Positions 27,697 to 37,301 of a DNA stretch of 64,000 nt are shown here, piece by piece. The stretch's first letter is position 1. Each line of letters starts with the position of its first letter. Origin of the DNA: Echinicola jeungdonensis (lineage in GTDB: Bacteria > Bacteroidota > Bacteroidia > Cytophagales > Cyclobacteriaceae); NCBI RefSeq assembly GCF_030409905.1, contig NZ_JAUFQT010000001.1:1510001-1574000 (forward strand), read 5' to 3'. Below the pieces are notes generated by a model. It worked only from the letters and a program-made list of their open reading frames with translations, was not told where the DNA came from and did no database searches. The translations under genes and the position numbers were made by a program.

Positions 27697-28134
27697 TTAT
27701 TTACAAGCAATCTTATTTACCCGATTGGCATGCCTTCCACCTTCAAATTCAGTATTAAGGAAGGTATCCACCATTTGCATCGCCAGATCATATTGGACAA
27801 ATCTGGCAGGAACAGCAATGACATTGGCATCATTGTGTTGCCTGGCCAAAGCAGCAAGGTCTTCCTGCCAACAAATGGCCGCCCTGATTCCCTGGTGTTT
27901 ATTAGCAGTAATAGCAACACCATTTCCACTTCCACATACTACGATTCCTTTTTCATATTCTCCTTCCTCGATTGCCCTGCACAAAGGATGTACATAATCA
28001 GGGTAATCAACGGATGCATCAGAATCCGGCCCAAAATCCTTGACTTCATATCCTGCTACTGTAAGATAATCGATCAATTTTTGCTTGTAATGAAAACCGG
28101 CATGATCTCCTCCAATGGCTATTTTTTTTGACAT
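27697..28134 (-). CDS. rpiB: Ribose 5-phosphate isomerase B
   Basis: Interconverts ribose 5-phosphate and ribulose 5-phosphate in the pentose phosphate pathway. At 145 residues it has the normal length. Signatures are GGDHAGFHYKQKL near the start, the catalytic Cys segment VVCGSGNGVAITANK, and HNDANVIAVPARFV. It is the last gene of glyA-tatC-rpiB, 19 bases after the tatC stop. Confidence 0.95.
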   Translation of the reverse strand: MSKKIAIGGDHAGFHYKQKLIDYLTVAGYEVKDFGPDSDASVDYPDYVHPLCRAIEEGEYEKGIVVCGSGNGVAITANKHQGIRAAICWQEDLAALARQHNDANVIAVPARFVQYDLAMQMVDTFLNTEFEGGRHANRVNKIACK

Positions 28135-28153
28135 GATATTTTTGGTGTAATGT

Positions 28154-28990
28154 TTAATTTTCTTCTAAAGTTTCTTTCCTTCGCTTTCTTTCCAGCCTCT
28201 TGGCTATTATTATCCCTGTTTCATACAAGACCAATATGGGCATGGCTATCAATATCTGGCTGATCACATCCGGAGGGGTGATCACCGCAGAAAGAACCAG
28301 AATAGTAACAATTGCATGCCTTCTGTAGGCTTTGAGCATAGCAGAATTGACCAAACCAGATCTGGAAAGGAAGTAAATTACCACGGGCAATTGGAACATT
28401 ACCGCTGAGGCAAGCACCAACATGCTCAAGGTAGAAATATAAGAAGTAATGTCAAATTCGTTAGAAATAGACATATCCAAACGGTAATTGGACAGGAAAT
28501 TAATGGATAAGGGCGCTAATAGGAAATATCCAAAAGCCGCCCCCATAAAGAACAGCAAGCTCACAAAGAATACAGCTCCTGACGCTGCTTTCCTTTCCTG
28601 ATCATACAGCCCGGGACTGATAAACCTCCAAACTTCCCAAAACACATAGGGAAAGGCAACAATTACCCCCACTACCAAACTAGAAGTCATGTGCATGGAA
28701 AATTGCCCGGTCATCTGCCGGCTTTGGAGGATAAAAGGAAGCTCATCAATGCATAATGCCGGAAGGTCAAAATAGGCTGATAATTTGCAAAACATCCGGT
28801 AAGTGAAGAAATCCACCCTTGATGGCCCCAAAATCACCTTCCCAAAGACCAGATTTTTGGCCAAAAAAGCCAAAACTGAAAATATCATCACTGCTGCAAT
28901 GGACCGGAGCAAATGCCAACGCAACTGCTCCAAATGGTCCAGAAAAGACATCCCTTCTTCCTCTTCTTCCCGATATTGATCTAATGCCAC
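28154..28990 (-). CDS. tatC: Sec-independent (twin-arginine) translocase subunit TatC
   Basis: A 278-residue inner-membrane protein that recognises twin-arginine signal peptides. The start appears to be GTG at 28990, as no in-frame ATG precedes the conserved beginning EEGMSFLDHLEQLRWHLLRS. Six hydrophobic helices are visible, with the conserved first loop FKLSAYFD-like region, FVSLLFFMGAAFGYF and TPPDVISQILIAMPILVLYE. No tatA is adjacent. Lies 12 bases after glyA, 19 before rpiB. Confidence 0.95.
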   Translation of the reverse strand: MALDQYREEEEEGMSFLDHLEQLRWHLLRSIAAVMIFSVLAFLAKNLVFGKVILGPSRVDFFTYRMFCKLSAYFDLPALCIDELPFILQSRQMTGQFSMHMTSSLVVGVIVAFPYVFWEVWRFISPGLYDQERKAASGAVFFVSLLFFMGAAFGYFLLAPLSINFLSNYRLDMSISNEFDITSYISTLSMLVLASAVMFQLPVVIYFLSRSGLVNSAMLKAYRRHAIVTILVLSAVITPPDVISQILIAMPILVLYETGIIIAKRLERKRRKETLEEN

Positions 28991-29002
28991 TTCATTTAAT
29001 TT

Positions 29003-30271
29003 TTAATACAATGGAAACTGAACCATCCACTCATTGACTTCATTTTTGATGGAGGCCAGGGCAGATTCATCCTCATGATTCATCAAGGTCCTGTCAATCA
29101 GTTCCACAATCTTTTTCATATCATCCTCCTTCAAGCCTCTGGTGGTGATGGCTGCAGTACCAATACGCATTCCAGAGGTTACAAATGGTGAACGGGTATC
29201 AAAAGGAACCATATTTTTATTGATGGTAATGTCTACTTTTCCTAGGGTTTCCTCTGCCACCTTTCCGGAAAGGTCTTTGTTCCTAAGATCTATCAACATC
29301 AAATGGTTGTCGGTACCACCTGAAATCAACTTATATCCCTTTTCCACAAAAGCTTCTGCCATTACAGCTGCATTTTTCTTTACCTGAAGTACATATTCCA
29401 TATATTCGTCAGACAAAGCTTCCTGAAAAGCAATCGCTTTTGCCGCAATGATATGTTCTAATGGCCCACCTTGCATACCTGGGAAAACTGCAGAATCCAA
29501 CAAACTGGACATTTTTCTCAACTGTCCTTTTGGAGTTTTAATTCCAAATGGATTATCAAAGTCGCCCCTCATCATGATCAGTCCCCCACGGGTACCTCTT
29601 AGGGTCTTGTGGGTGGTAGTAGTAACGATATGGCAATATTCCAACGGATCCCTCAGCAAGCCTCTAGCAATCAAACCCGCAGGGTGAGCAATATCAGCCA
29701 GCAAAAGGGCTCCTACTTCATCTGCAATCTCCCTGAACCTCTCATAATCCCAGTCCCGGCTATAGGCAGATGCACCGCAAATGATCAGCTTTGGTTGAAC
29801 TTCTTTTGCTTTTTCAGCCACTTTATCCATGTTCACCACGCCGGTTTCTTCATCTACCCCGTAAAAATGAGGCTTATAATTTTTTCCGGAAAAGTTTACT
29901 GGAGATCCATGGGTCAGGTGACCACCATGCGAAAGATCAAAACCCAAAATAGCATCACCTGGTTTTAGGCAGGCTAAAAATACCGCTGCATTGGCCTGGG
30001 CTCCTGAGTGGGGCTGTACATTGGCCCAAGTGGCACCAAATAATTCTTTGGCTCGATCAATGGCAATTTGCTCTATTTCATCAACTACTTCACAACCTCC
30101 GTAATATCTTTTTGTGGGAAGGCCTTCTGCATATTTGTTGGTCAATACGCTACCGGCTGCTTCCATTACCTGTTTGCTGGTAAAATTCTCAGAGGCGATC
30201 AACTCGATACCTCTTTTCTGACGATCTTCCTCTTTTTGTATAAGGTCAAATACTACCTGGTCTCTTTTCAT
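29003..30271 (-). CDS. glyA: Serine hydroxymethyltransferase
   Basis: Converts serine and tetrahydrofolate to glycine and methylene-tetrahydrofolate, a PLP enzyme of the cytoplasm. The 422-residue length is normal. Seen are [10 protein letters not shown], the [20 protein letters not shown] substrate region, [14 protein letters not shown], the HGSPVNFSG stretch, and the PLP lysine in [14 protein letters not shown]. First gene of the glyA-tatC-rpiB run. Confidence 0.97.
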   Translation of the reverse strand: MKRDQVVFDLIQKEEDRQKRGIELIASENFTSKQVMEAAGSVLTNKYAEGLPTKRYYGGCEVVDEIEQIAIDRAKELFGATWANVQPHSGAQANAAVFLACLKPGDAILGFDLSHGGHLTHGSPVNFSGKNYKPHFYGVDEETGVVNMDKVAEKAKEVQPKLIICGASAYSRDWDYERFREIADEVGALLLADIAHPAGLIARGLLRDPLEYCHIVTTTTHKTLRGTRGGLIMMRGDFDNPFGIKTPKGQLRKMSSLLDSAVFPGMQGGPLEHIIAAKAIAFQEALSDEYMEYVLQVKKNAAVMAEAFVEKGYKLISGGTDNHLMLIDLRNKDLSGKVAEETLGKVDITINKNMVPFDTRSPFVTSGMRIGTAAITTRGLKEDDMKKIVELIDRTLMNHEDESALASIKNEVNEWMVQFPLY

Positions 30272-30671
30272 TTATATTGTATTGATTTTTTGGTCTTTGC
30301 AGATGGCCACTTTTTGTTCAACTATTTCCCAATACCATTGATTCAACTGGGAGCAGGTTGAATTTTGAATGCCCAAAATTAGTTCTAATCAATGTATTAT
30401 CCAATTGATTAAGAAATTGCTTGCTTCAAAACCGCAGAATCCCATTCCTTTACAATTATATTCCCTTCATTTGAGATATGGATAAGGAATATATAATAAT
30501 GAATTTTTAAAATTTAATATTGGAAAGATCAAACCTAGGCCATTTTCAGAATTACAAATCCAAAAATATTGGGCATCCGACCTTGCATAGGTCGAATTGC
30601 TGGAGGAATTAGGATTATCTTTAACCATCACCAAATTATCATTCCTCCCTTATATCTTTTATTTTTGCGTC
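30272..30671. other. Divergent spacer upstream of glyA and a small unknown gene
   Basis: About 400 bases. It contains a 6-bp inverted repeat CGACCT / AGGTCG with a five-base spacer (30578-30594), a possible operator 77 bases before the start of the rightward gene, and a TATTTTTG box just before that start. No other gene is supported. Confidence 0.45.
30660..30667 (+). promoter_or_regulatory. Candidate -7 box for the 124-residue gene
   Basis: TATTTTTG, a full match to TAnnTTTG, ends four bases (CGTC) before the ATG at 30672. This would give a leaderless transcript. No -33 TTG is visible at the usual distance. Confidence 0.4.
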
Positions 30672-31046
30672 ATGATTGATTTTAATTACTCACCCAAAAC
30701 GTATTTTGATGGAACGGGACCATCCGCCTTAATCGCCAAACTTTCCTATCCTGAAAGCCAATGGGGTGAAGAAATCAGTATTTATGCAGCAACACTAGAT
30801 GGGGAAATATTCTACGAGGTGGTAGATTTTTATGGAAATGAATTCAAAACCAACCCTGAAAAATCAAGCAAACCTTTAACCTTACAAAACTTAATATTTT
30901 TAATTGAAACCCTGGAGGTAATTGATTTAAAAAACAAAGGGGATGTGAATCTTACCATTTCCGGTATACCGGAAGCAAAAAGTAATCTTTATCCGCAATT
31001 GGGGGATTATTTTGATGAAAAAAGAAAAAACTTTGGAATGTTATAA
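30672..31046 (+). CDS. Small soluble protein of unknown function
   Basis: I do not recognise a family. I start at the ATG at 30672 (124 residues); the upstream open frame has no coding character and lies before the promoter box. No signal peptide or membrane helix; it reads as an alternating alpha/beta protein, starting MIDFNYSPKTYFDG and with IAKLSYPESQWGEEISIYAA. Its stop codon directly abuts the stop of the convergent 75-residue gene, with no base between. Confidence 0.7.
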   Translation: MIDFNYSPKTYFDGTGPSALIAKLSYPESQWGEEISIYAATLDGEIFYEVVDFYGNEFKTNPEKSSKPLTLQNLIFLIETLEVIDLKNKGDVNLTISGIPEAKSNLYPQLGDYFDEKRKNFGML

Positions 31047-31274
31047 TTAAATATCCCAAATGGTGGATGTCTCCTCCTCGACCTCATGGGATTGAAGCCA
31101 GTATTTATAAGTTTCAAACTCAATGCAGTCATGAAGCTCCATACCCCTATAGGTCATTTTTTTAATACTGGAAACAGGCAAAAAACTTCTTAGATCATTG
31201 GCTTGATCCAAAGTAAGCTGGGACAATTGGATCATTTGTTTATTATCAATTAGAATGGGAACAAGTTTATTCAT
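31047..31274 (-). CDS. Small protein of unknown function
   Basis: A 75-residue protein with no signal peptide or membrane helix. It starts MNKLVPILIDNKQMIQLSQL and contains a His-Asp-Cys segment (MELHDCIEFETYKYWL). Coding character is good and it is arranged back to back with the rightward 124-residue gene. No family recognised; a small regulatory or partner protein is only a guess. Confidence 0.65.
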   Translation of the reverse strand: MNKLVPILIDNKQMIQLSQLTLDQANDLRSFLPVSSIKKMTYRGMELHDCIEFETYKYWLQSHEVEEETSTIWDI

Positions 31275-31524
31275 GGTAGGGCAATTTGGTACTTATTCAA
31301 ATTAAACAAATCAGTTTCAAATTATTGATATCAAGCAAATTACGTTTATGTTAATTAACTACACAAAAAACAGACCAGAACTTTGGAAAAAAGTCAAGCT
31401 AATACATTATTTTTTCCTGCCGCCAATGATTATCCCTCATAGTTCCTTCCAAATTCTTTAATAAGCCAAAAATAACCAGCAAATTTGTCTTGATTTAAAA
31501 TTTGAAGGATTTCCCCTCCACAAT

Positions 31525-32430
31525 ATGACCAACCTTGTCCTAGTAATTCTATGTTTGATCATAGGCATATTGCTTCAGCACGTTAAAGACATGCCTGAAA
31601 ATGCTCCCAAAGCCCTCAATACTTACCTAATTTATATTGTATTGCCTGCTTTGGCCTTGATGCATATTCCCAATATGGACTTAAACCCCCATTTATTGCT
31701 TCCTGTAATATCTGCCTGGATTAGCTTTGGGCTTTCCTGGTTAATTTTTGGATGGTTGGGCAGAAACTTTTCTTGGGAAAAATCCACCACAGGTTGTCTA
31801 GTCATTGTCTCCGGGCTTGCCAACACTTCCTTTATAGGTTTCCCTGTTATTGAGGCTCTTTTTGGAGGAGAAGGACTAAAAATAGCCTTGCTTATTGATC
31901 AAGCAGGTTCATTTATTATTGTAAGCAGCATTGCCATTATTGTTGCTTCCTTGTTCGGCCATGAAAGAAAAAGGAAACGTGATGTCACAAAAAAAATCCT
32001 GACCTTCCCTCCATTCCTGTTTTTTATCCTTGCCCTGGTCATGAATTTTTTCCAAATGGAATTTCAAGGAATGCCCCACGAAATCCTGGAAAGTTTTGCG
32101 GTGACTTTGACCCCTGTGGCACTGATTTCTGTAGGATTACAGGTGAAAATCAACGCGTCCACACTATCCTACCGCTATTTATGGTATGGGTTAGGATACA
32201 AATTGATTTTAATTCCGGGGTTTATTTTCCTGGTTTTCAGGTTCCTTTTTGACCCCAACGATCTTCTTTACAAAGTAAGTGTCATGGAGGCAGCCATGGC
32301 TCCCATGATTACTGGTTCGGTCATTGCCATCAACCACGACCTGAACCCCAAACTGGCCTCTTTACTTGTAGGAATAGGAATACCATTATCCTTTATCACC
32401 TTATTGGCCTGGTATGCTCTTTTGGCTTAA
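31525..32430 (+). CDS. AEC-family (auxin efflux carrier-like) transporter
   Basis: A 301-residue inner-membrane protein with about ten hydrophobic helices. It starts TNLVLVILCLIIGILLQHVK with the AEC-type first helix, and has the conserved LANTSFIGFPVIEALFG and a matching Asn-containing region toward the end (AAMAPMITGSVIAINHDLNP). Members move small organic acids or similar molecules; the substrate here is not known. Convergent with the AsmA-like gene; only 17 bases separate the stops. Confidence 0.85.
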   Translation: MTNLVLVILCLIIGILLQHVKDMPENAPKALNTYLIYIVLPALALMHIPNMDLNPHLLLPVISAWISFGLSWLIFGWLGRNFSWEKSTTGCLVIVSGLANTSFIGFPVIEALFGGEGLKIALLIDQAGSFIIVSSIAIIVASLFGHERKRKRDVTKKILTFPPFLFFILALVMNFFQMEFQGMPHEILESFAVTLTPVALISVGLQVKINASTLSYRYLWYGLGYKLILIPGFIFLVFRFLFDPNDLLYKVSVMEAAMAPMITGSVIAINHDLNPKLASLLVGIGIPLSFITLLAWYALLA

Positions 32431-32447
32431 AATTATATTAGTACCTT

Positions 32448-35400
32448 TTATTCAGAGCCGCCGGATTTGGCAGTATCCGAGGAAGATTTGGATTTTGTAC
32501 CAAAAGCCCCTTTGAAAAGATTCTTCACTTCATCTACTGCTTTATCTTTTGCTTTATCGACCACCTTCTCAGCTTCTTTTTTAGCACTGTCTTTTGCCAC
32601 CTCTGCCTTTTGCTTCAATTCTTGTTTGACACTGTCTTCCCTTGCCTTGAATTGTTCGGTAAGTTCCTCTTTGATTTTTTCTTTTTCATCACCTGCCTTG
32701 GCTTTAAGCGTATTGGTCAGAAGAGACTCCATGCTGCTTTCCCCTGCCAAACTGATTTTTGGCTTTTGGTAGGTTCCACCCAAGTTGAAAGCCACAGGAA
32801 TCATGGTTTCTTCATCAGCAGAGGTTCCTTCTAAATTGGAAAGAATATTATTGGCTGTACTTCCAAATTTTTTGGCAGGCACTTCCATATGCACCAAATA
32901 ATTGATACTGCCATCAAAACCTGTGCTTCCCTGAACCTGAGCCTTATAATCCCATAATTTGACATCAAAAGGTTTAACATTCAGCATTCCTTCTTTGATC
33001 TCTGCGGTCAGGTTGAGGTTTTTGAATTGCAATGTATTACCCTCTTTTAATTTTGTTAGACTTGTAATACCTTCCACTATTTTGCTTCCCTTTAATGCCG
33101 CCTCTGCTACTTTTATAAGTCCCCTTCCATCCAATGAAGATAAAATCGGCATCATATCTTGCCCAAGGATACCGGAAAGCCTAAAATCGGTATTAAATTC
33201 CCCATCCATATTGACTGCCAGGGGCGCAAAGGCCTTGATAATATTAAAAGATTGAAAAGCTTTCTGAATGCTAAGCGACTGCACATTAAAATTCAAATCA
33301 AAAAGGGGCGTTTGGATATCTTGGGTATTATAGGAGCCATTGAGGGTCATTTGCCCGCCCAGAGTATTCAAAGCTGCATCCTTAAAAGTCAATATGCCGT
33401 CATCCAAAATCAGAACACCTCGTGTGTTGGTGAAAACCAAATTATCATAAAACACCTCATCCGCCTGCACGGTCATGGTAAAATCAATATTTCGGGGCAA
33501 CTCTATAAGACTCAGTTCTGTGGTATCGGTTTCGGTGGCAGAGCTTTCAGTCATCCATTCATTCACATTAAAATGGGAAGAATTGATGTCCAGATTTCCG
33601 CTAAGGGTTCCTTTTTCCTCAAATAGGTAACTCATGTAATTACTAAGACTTCCCTTAGCCTTCACAGGACTTTCCCCTAGCCTTGCATCAAATTCTATCA
33701 AATTAACCTGCTCAGGGGAGAAATCCCCCAATGCCTTGTTGATCCTCACTCCTTGAGGCAAATCAGCATCTGTATAATAAAAATCAACTAATTCTACTTC
33801 CCCACGCGTATCCAATTGTCCATATTGCTTAGCCTCAACCACCTTGTAATTCCCCTTACTATCTATGTCAGCACGTACCTTACCTTCCATGATGACATTT
33901 TCCATCGGCAAAATGGTCAAAATTTTCCCTAAATCTGCAGATCCATGGATAACTGCATCCCAATTTAACTGATCAAAATCCTGAATTTTCAGGTTCCCTT
34001 CAACTTTTTCCCCCTCCAGTTCAAATCCAAAGGATGAAAGGTCCACCAAAAAATCCTTCATTTGGCCCGAAGAATTTGTAATGCTTGCCTTTCCATGGAG
34101 CTGGTCAATGGGGGCTGGGTAATCCTCACTTTTTACATATCCATTGTTCAAACTTATTTTGGCATCAATAGCTGGAATTACTTTGGCTACACTATCATAT
34201 TTTCCCTTGGCTTTGGCATCGACATCCAACATGCCTTTCATATCCATGCCTTCTAATGGGAAAATAGAGGTAAGCTCTTCCAGATTTAATTGCCCTTTCA
34301 GTTGGCCATCCATTTTATAACTCACCAAATCCTCAAGAAGGAACCTGCCAGATATTGGATTGGATCCAACCTGAAGGCTAAATTCCGGAATATTAACCTG
34401 GGTGAGATCCAGATTTCCACTGCTGTTTTTAACTTCCAAATCAAGGTTGACATTTTTTACAGGTTGGGGAAGGTCGGGATATTGAAACATTCCTTGCTCC
34501 ACCCTAAGGTTAATATCAAATTGGGGGATTTGTTTCTCTTGATAAGTCCCCTTGACAAAGCCTCCAAAATCCATTCGACCAGAGGTTTCCAATTCAGCAA
34601 AGGACTCAGTAAAAATTCCGGGTACCAATGATAGGATACTTTTGAATTCATTGTCTTTTCCTTCAAAAGTAAAATCCATATTCATTCCCTCATCTGGCAT
34701 GGCAATAAAGCCGTCAAGCCCAAAAAGAAATTCATTTAACCCAAACTCACCCCTAGCCAGGCCAAATTTCATATTTTTCAAATCCACTTGGATTTCGGTA
34801 TCAGCGGTGAATTTCTTTTGCGTCAGGTAATTGACATCTTCGTAATCCAGGCGGATAATTTGGGTTTCAACATCTGCCAAAAGATCATAAACATCCAGTG
34901 TAAAATCTCCACTTCCCGTCATATCGAAATCCGCCAAAGCCATAAAAAATTTCATCTGACGGTCATCATATATAAAGTTGACATCTTCTACTTCGATAAG
35001 ATCAATTCCAAGTTTAAATGCAGAAGGCTCCTCGGGAATTTCTTCCTTTCCATCAGATACGGCAATGTCATAATTGGCCGTACCATCCTCTAAAACTTTG
35101 ATATAAACGTTCCCTCCTTTGAGATGCAGCCCGGTTAATTCCGGATATTCATTAAATATTACTGACCAAAGGTTTAGATCCACTTGAAATTGATCCACAC
35201 TAAGTAGTGTATCCTGTTCAAAAGGGGCATTTCCACTAATCCCGAAATCAGCCACAGTTGCAGAAATGGAAGGGAACCGCTTAAAGGAACTTAGGCTAAC
35301 TTTATCTAAGTCATAATGGACCTTTGCATTAACGGATTTATCAATTTCCTGATCAATCCGAGCGACGATCTTGTCTTTAAAAATAATGGGGACAGTAAAT

Positions 35401-35456
35401 AAAATAATGATAAAAATAGCCAATACAGCTAACAAGATGGATAGGAGTCTTTTCAT
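32448..35456 (-). CDS. AsmA-like envelope protein
   Basis: A 1002-residue protein anchored by one N-terminal helix (LLSILLAVLAIFIIILFTVP) with the rest in the periplasm. Its start is typical of AsmA proteins (FKDKIVARIDQEIDKSVNAK, then SLSSFKRFPSISATVADFGI), and the AsmA C-terminal region lies at about 780-900. Proteins of this group are thought to bridge the membranes and move phospholipids (family knowledge, strongest for TamB/YhdP). Unusually, the last 80 residues form a Lys/Glu/Ala-rich coiled-coil tail ending in Ser/Gly (KSGGSE). Confidence 0.85.
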   Translation of the reverse strand: MKRLLSILLAVLAIFIIILFTVPIIFKDKIVARIDQEIDKSVNAKVHYDLDKVSLSSFKRFPSISATVADFGISGNAPFEQDTLLSVDQFQVDLNLWSVIFNEYPELTGLHLKGGNVYIKVLEDGTANYDIAVSDGKEEIPEEPSAFKLGIDLIEVEDVNFIYDDRQMKFFMALADFDMTGSGDFTLDVYDLLADVETQIIRLDYEDVNYLTQKKFTADTEIQVDLKNMKFGLARGEFGLNEFLFGLDGFIAMPDEGMNMDFTFEGKDNEFKSILSLVPGIFTESFAELETSGRMDFGGFVKGTYQEKQIPQFDINLRVEQGMFQYPDLPQPVKNVNLDLEVKNSSGNLDLTQVNIPEFSLQVGSNPISGRFLLEDLVSYKMDGQLKGQLNLEELTSIFPLEGMDMKGMLDVDAKAKGKYDSVAKVIPAIDAKISLNNGYVKSEDYPAPIDQLHGKASITNSSGQMKDFLVDLSSFGFELEGEKVEGNLKIQDFDQLNWDAVIHGSADLGKILTILPMENVIMEGKVRADIDSKGNYKVVEAKQYGQLDTRGEVELVDFYYTDADLPQGVRINKALGDFSPEQVNLIEFDARLGESPVKAKGSLSNYMSYLFEEKGTLSGNLDINSSHFNVNEWMTESSATETDTTELSLIELPRNIDFTMTVQADEVFYDNLVFTNTRGVLILDDGILTFKDAALNTLGGQMTLNGSYNTQDIQTPLFDLNFNVQSLSIQKAFQSFNIIKAFAPLAVNMDGEFNTDFRLSGILGQDMMPILSSLDGRGLIKVAEAALKGSKIVEGITSLTKLKEGNTLQFKNLNLTAEIKEGMLNVKPFDVKLWDYKAQVQGSTGFDGSINYLVHMEVPAKKFGSTANNILSNLEGTSADEETMIPVAFNLGGTYQKPKISLAGESSMESLLTNTLKAKAGDEKEKIKEELTEQFKAREDSVKQELKQKAEVAKDSAKKEAEKVVDKAKDKAVDEVKNLFKGAFGTKSKSSSDTAKSGGSE

Positions 35457-35630
35457 AACTGATTTAGTTTATATTCCCGACCAGGCCTAATTTGGCCACA
35501 TTGATAAAAATTGTCGGGTGGAAATTTACAAAATTTACTTCGACAAGTTAAAATTTTCCTTTAACAATATCGAATGACTCCACGCAGGCAAAAAAATATT
35601 TTCTTTTTGCTTTCCCCAGCTGAGGAAAGC

Positions 35631-36245
35631 TCAAACTGACATTAGTTTAAAATGGTAATCTATATTCTCCTGCTTTTGTTGGGAGATTTGTTTTCTCAAA
35701 TGATAAAAGGCTTCCAATAAAGGTGCATTTTCCAATTTTCCAGCATCAATGGCTTTAAAACCTACTAATTCAATAAGCTTTTTTACCTTTAATTTATCCT
35801 CCCCCGGGTCACCACAAAAATAGGTCTCCTTCACCAATTCCAAGGGATCTGAATTAGGGTAATCCAAACCCAAATTATTAAATGCTTTAAACAGCTTTTT
35901 ATATCCTGTAGTTTTTTGAATATAGCAGGTATTGCAGCCCAATTCAGGCTTATATTGCCCATTGGTGCAGTCAATTATTATCTTTCCGCTATCCTTATAC
36001 TGTTCCAGGCACTCACATACCAAGGGTAAAAATTCATTTTCACAGCAAACCAACACCATATCAGCCTTTTCCATGGCTTGACAATAGCCAAAAACTTTGT
36101 CCTCCTGCATTTTTAGGATTTTCCACTCTATTTGCTTAGGAGCAAATTCTTCTCTCACTCCGAACACCACTCCTAAACCACGGGATAGATATTTATTCCC
36201 CAAGGTTGTTGAAAGTTTTGTTCCTCCAATTATTCCTAATGTCAT
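35631..36245 (-). CDS. Cysteine-rich Rossmann-fold NADP-binding protein
   Basis: A 204-residue cytoplasmic protein resembling the NADP-binding domain of F420-dependent or pyrroline-carboxylate-type reductases: GIIGGTKLSTTLG at the N-terminus, ADMVLVCCENEFLP, and DSGKIIIDCTNGQ. It holds nine cysteines, including a GCNTC pair near residue 100 and CC near 66, unusual for this fold. The C-terminal third is helical. A specific reaction cannot be assigned; redox or metal use of the cysteines is inference. Confidence 0.65.
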   Translation of the reverse strand: MTLGIIGGTKLSTTLGNKYLSRGLGVVFGVREEFAPKQIEWKILKMQEDKVFGYCQAMEKADMVLVCCENEFLPLVCECLEQYKDSGKIIIDCTNGQYKPELGCNTCYIQKTTGYKKLFKAFNNLGLDYPNSDPLELVKETYFCGDPGEDKLKVKKLIELVGFKAIDAGKLENAPLLEAFYHLRKQISQQKQENIDYHFKLMSV

Positions 36246-36502
36246 TTCGTTTATTTATAATTTTTTACAAGAATATACCAATAAACTTAACTACAGAAGT
36301 TTCAATTTCTGAAATCAGGATTATAAGAAAATAAAACGAATGGGTGATTATTGTCAGTTAAGTTTACCTCCCCTACAATCAACTGAAAATTAGGAAATTA
36401 TAATACATTAACCAAAATTTCGCTGATGTATTATTTAAACGAAACTTTTATAGCATTATTGTAAATGCAAACATCTAATTTTTGAACATAAAATGTATTG
36501 GC

Positions 36503-37300
36503 TTATTTAGGCTTCCATGCCTTATTAATTTCTTGATAAAGCCCCTTAAAAACATGAGGATTGGAAGCAATAATTTCCCTGCCAAATATATAGTCCTGCC
36601 CATTCTTAAAATCAGTCACTTTACCTCCTGCTTCCTGAACAATGATCGCCCCACCTGCAACATCATAAGAGTTAAGATTATATTCGAAATATCCATCCAC
36701 CCGGCCACAAGCTACATAACACAAATCAACAGCTGCGCTTCCCAACCTTCTCAATCCATGGGTCTGTTTCATCAAACTTTTGAGAATATCCAAATAGTCA
36801 TCGACTTTTTCGAAATTATTGTAGGGAAATCCGGTGGCAATCAAGCTGTCCCCAAGGTTTTCAGCACCACTAACTCTGATGGGGGTATCGTTGCAAAATG
36901 CTCCCCCTCCTTTTGTCGCATAAAAGCATTCGCTTCTATTTACTTCATAAACTACGCCGAGGATTACTTCCTCCTCTTTCTGGAGGGCAATGCTTACTGA
37001 AAACACTGGGATACCGTGAACAAAATTAGTGGTACCATCCAGAGGATCCACAATCCAATTGTATTTTTCTTTTTGGAAGTTTTTTGTTCCCTCCTCTGTG
37101 ATAAACCCCGCTTCTGGCAATATTTTGGTCAAACAGGAAACTATCATCTTCTCAGCTTCTTTGTCCACATAAGAGACCATATCATTGAAGCCTTTATGTT
37201 CCACATCCTGCAGGTCAAAATTATGTCTTTCCCGTCTGATAAAACCACCTGCTTGTTTGGCAACGTCTATTGTTTTACTTAAAATCTCCTTCAAATCCAT
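36503..37300 (-). CDS. Inositol monophosphatase family protein (SuhB-like)
   Basis: A 265-residue Mg-dependent phosphatase. Motif 1 is FITEEG and WIVDPLDGTTNFVHGIPVFS, holding the metal ligands; motif 2 is YDVAGGAIIVQEAGG. Likely substrates are inositol 1-phosphate or a related sugar phosphate. It lies one base after rsmI and is the last of the leftward group DUF493-PCD-rsmI-IMPase. Confidence 0.93.
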   Translation of the reverse strand: MDLKEILSKTIDVAKQAGGFIRRERHNFDLQDVEHKGFNDMVSYVDKEAEKMIVSCLTKILPEAGFITEEGTKNFQKEKYNWIVDPLDGTTNFVHGIPVFSVSIALQKEEEVILGVVYEVNRSECFYATKGGGAFCNDTPIRVSGAENLGDSLIATGFPYNNFEKVDDYLDILKSLMKQTHGLRRLGSAAVDLCYVACGRVDGYFEYNLNSYDVAGGAIIVQEAGGKVTDFKNGQDYIFGREIIASNPHVFKGLYQEINKAWKPK

Positions 37301-37301
37301 T

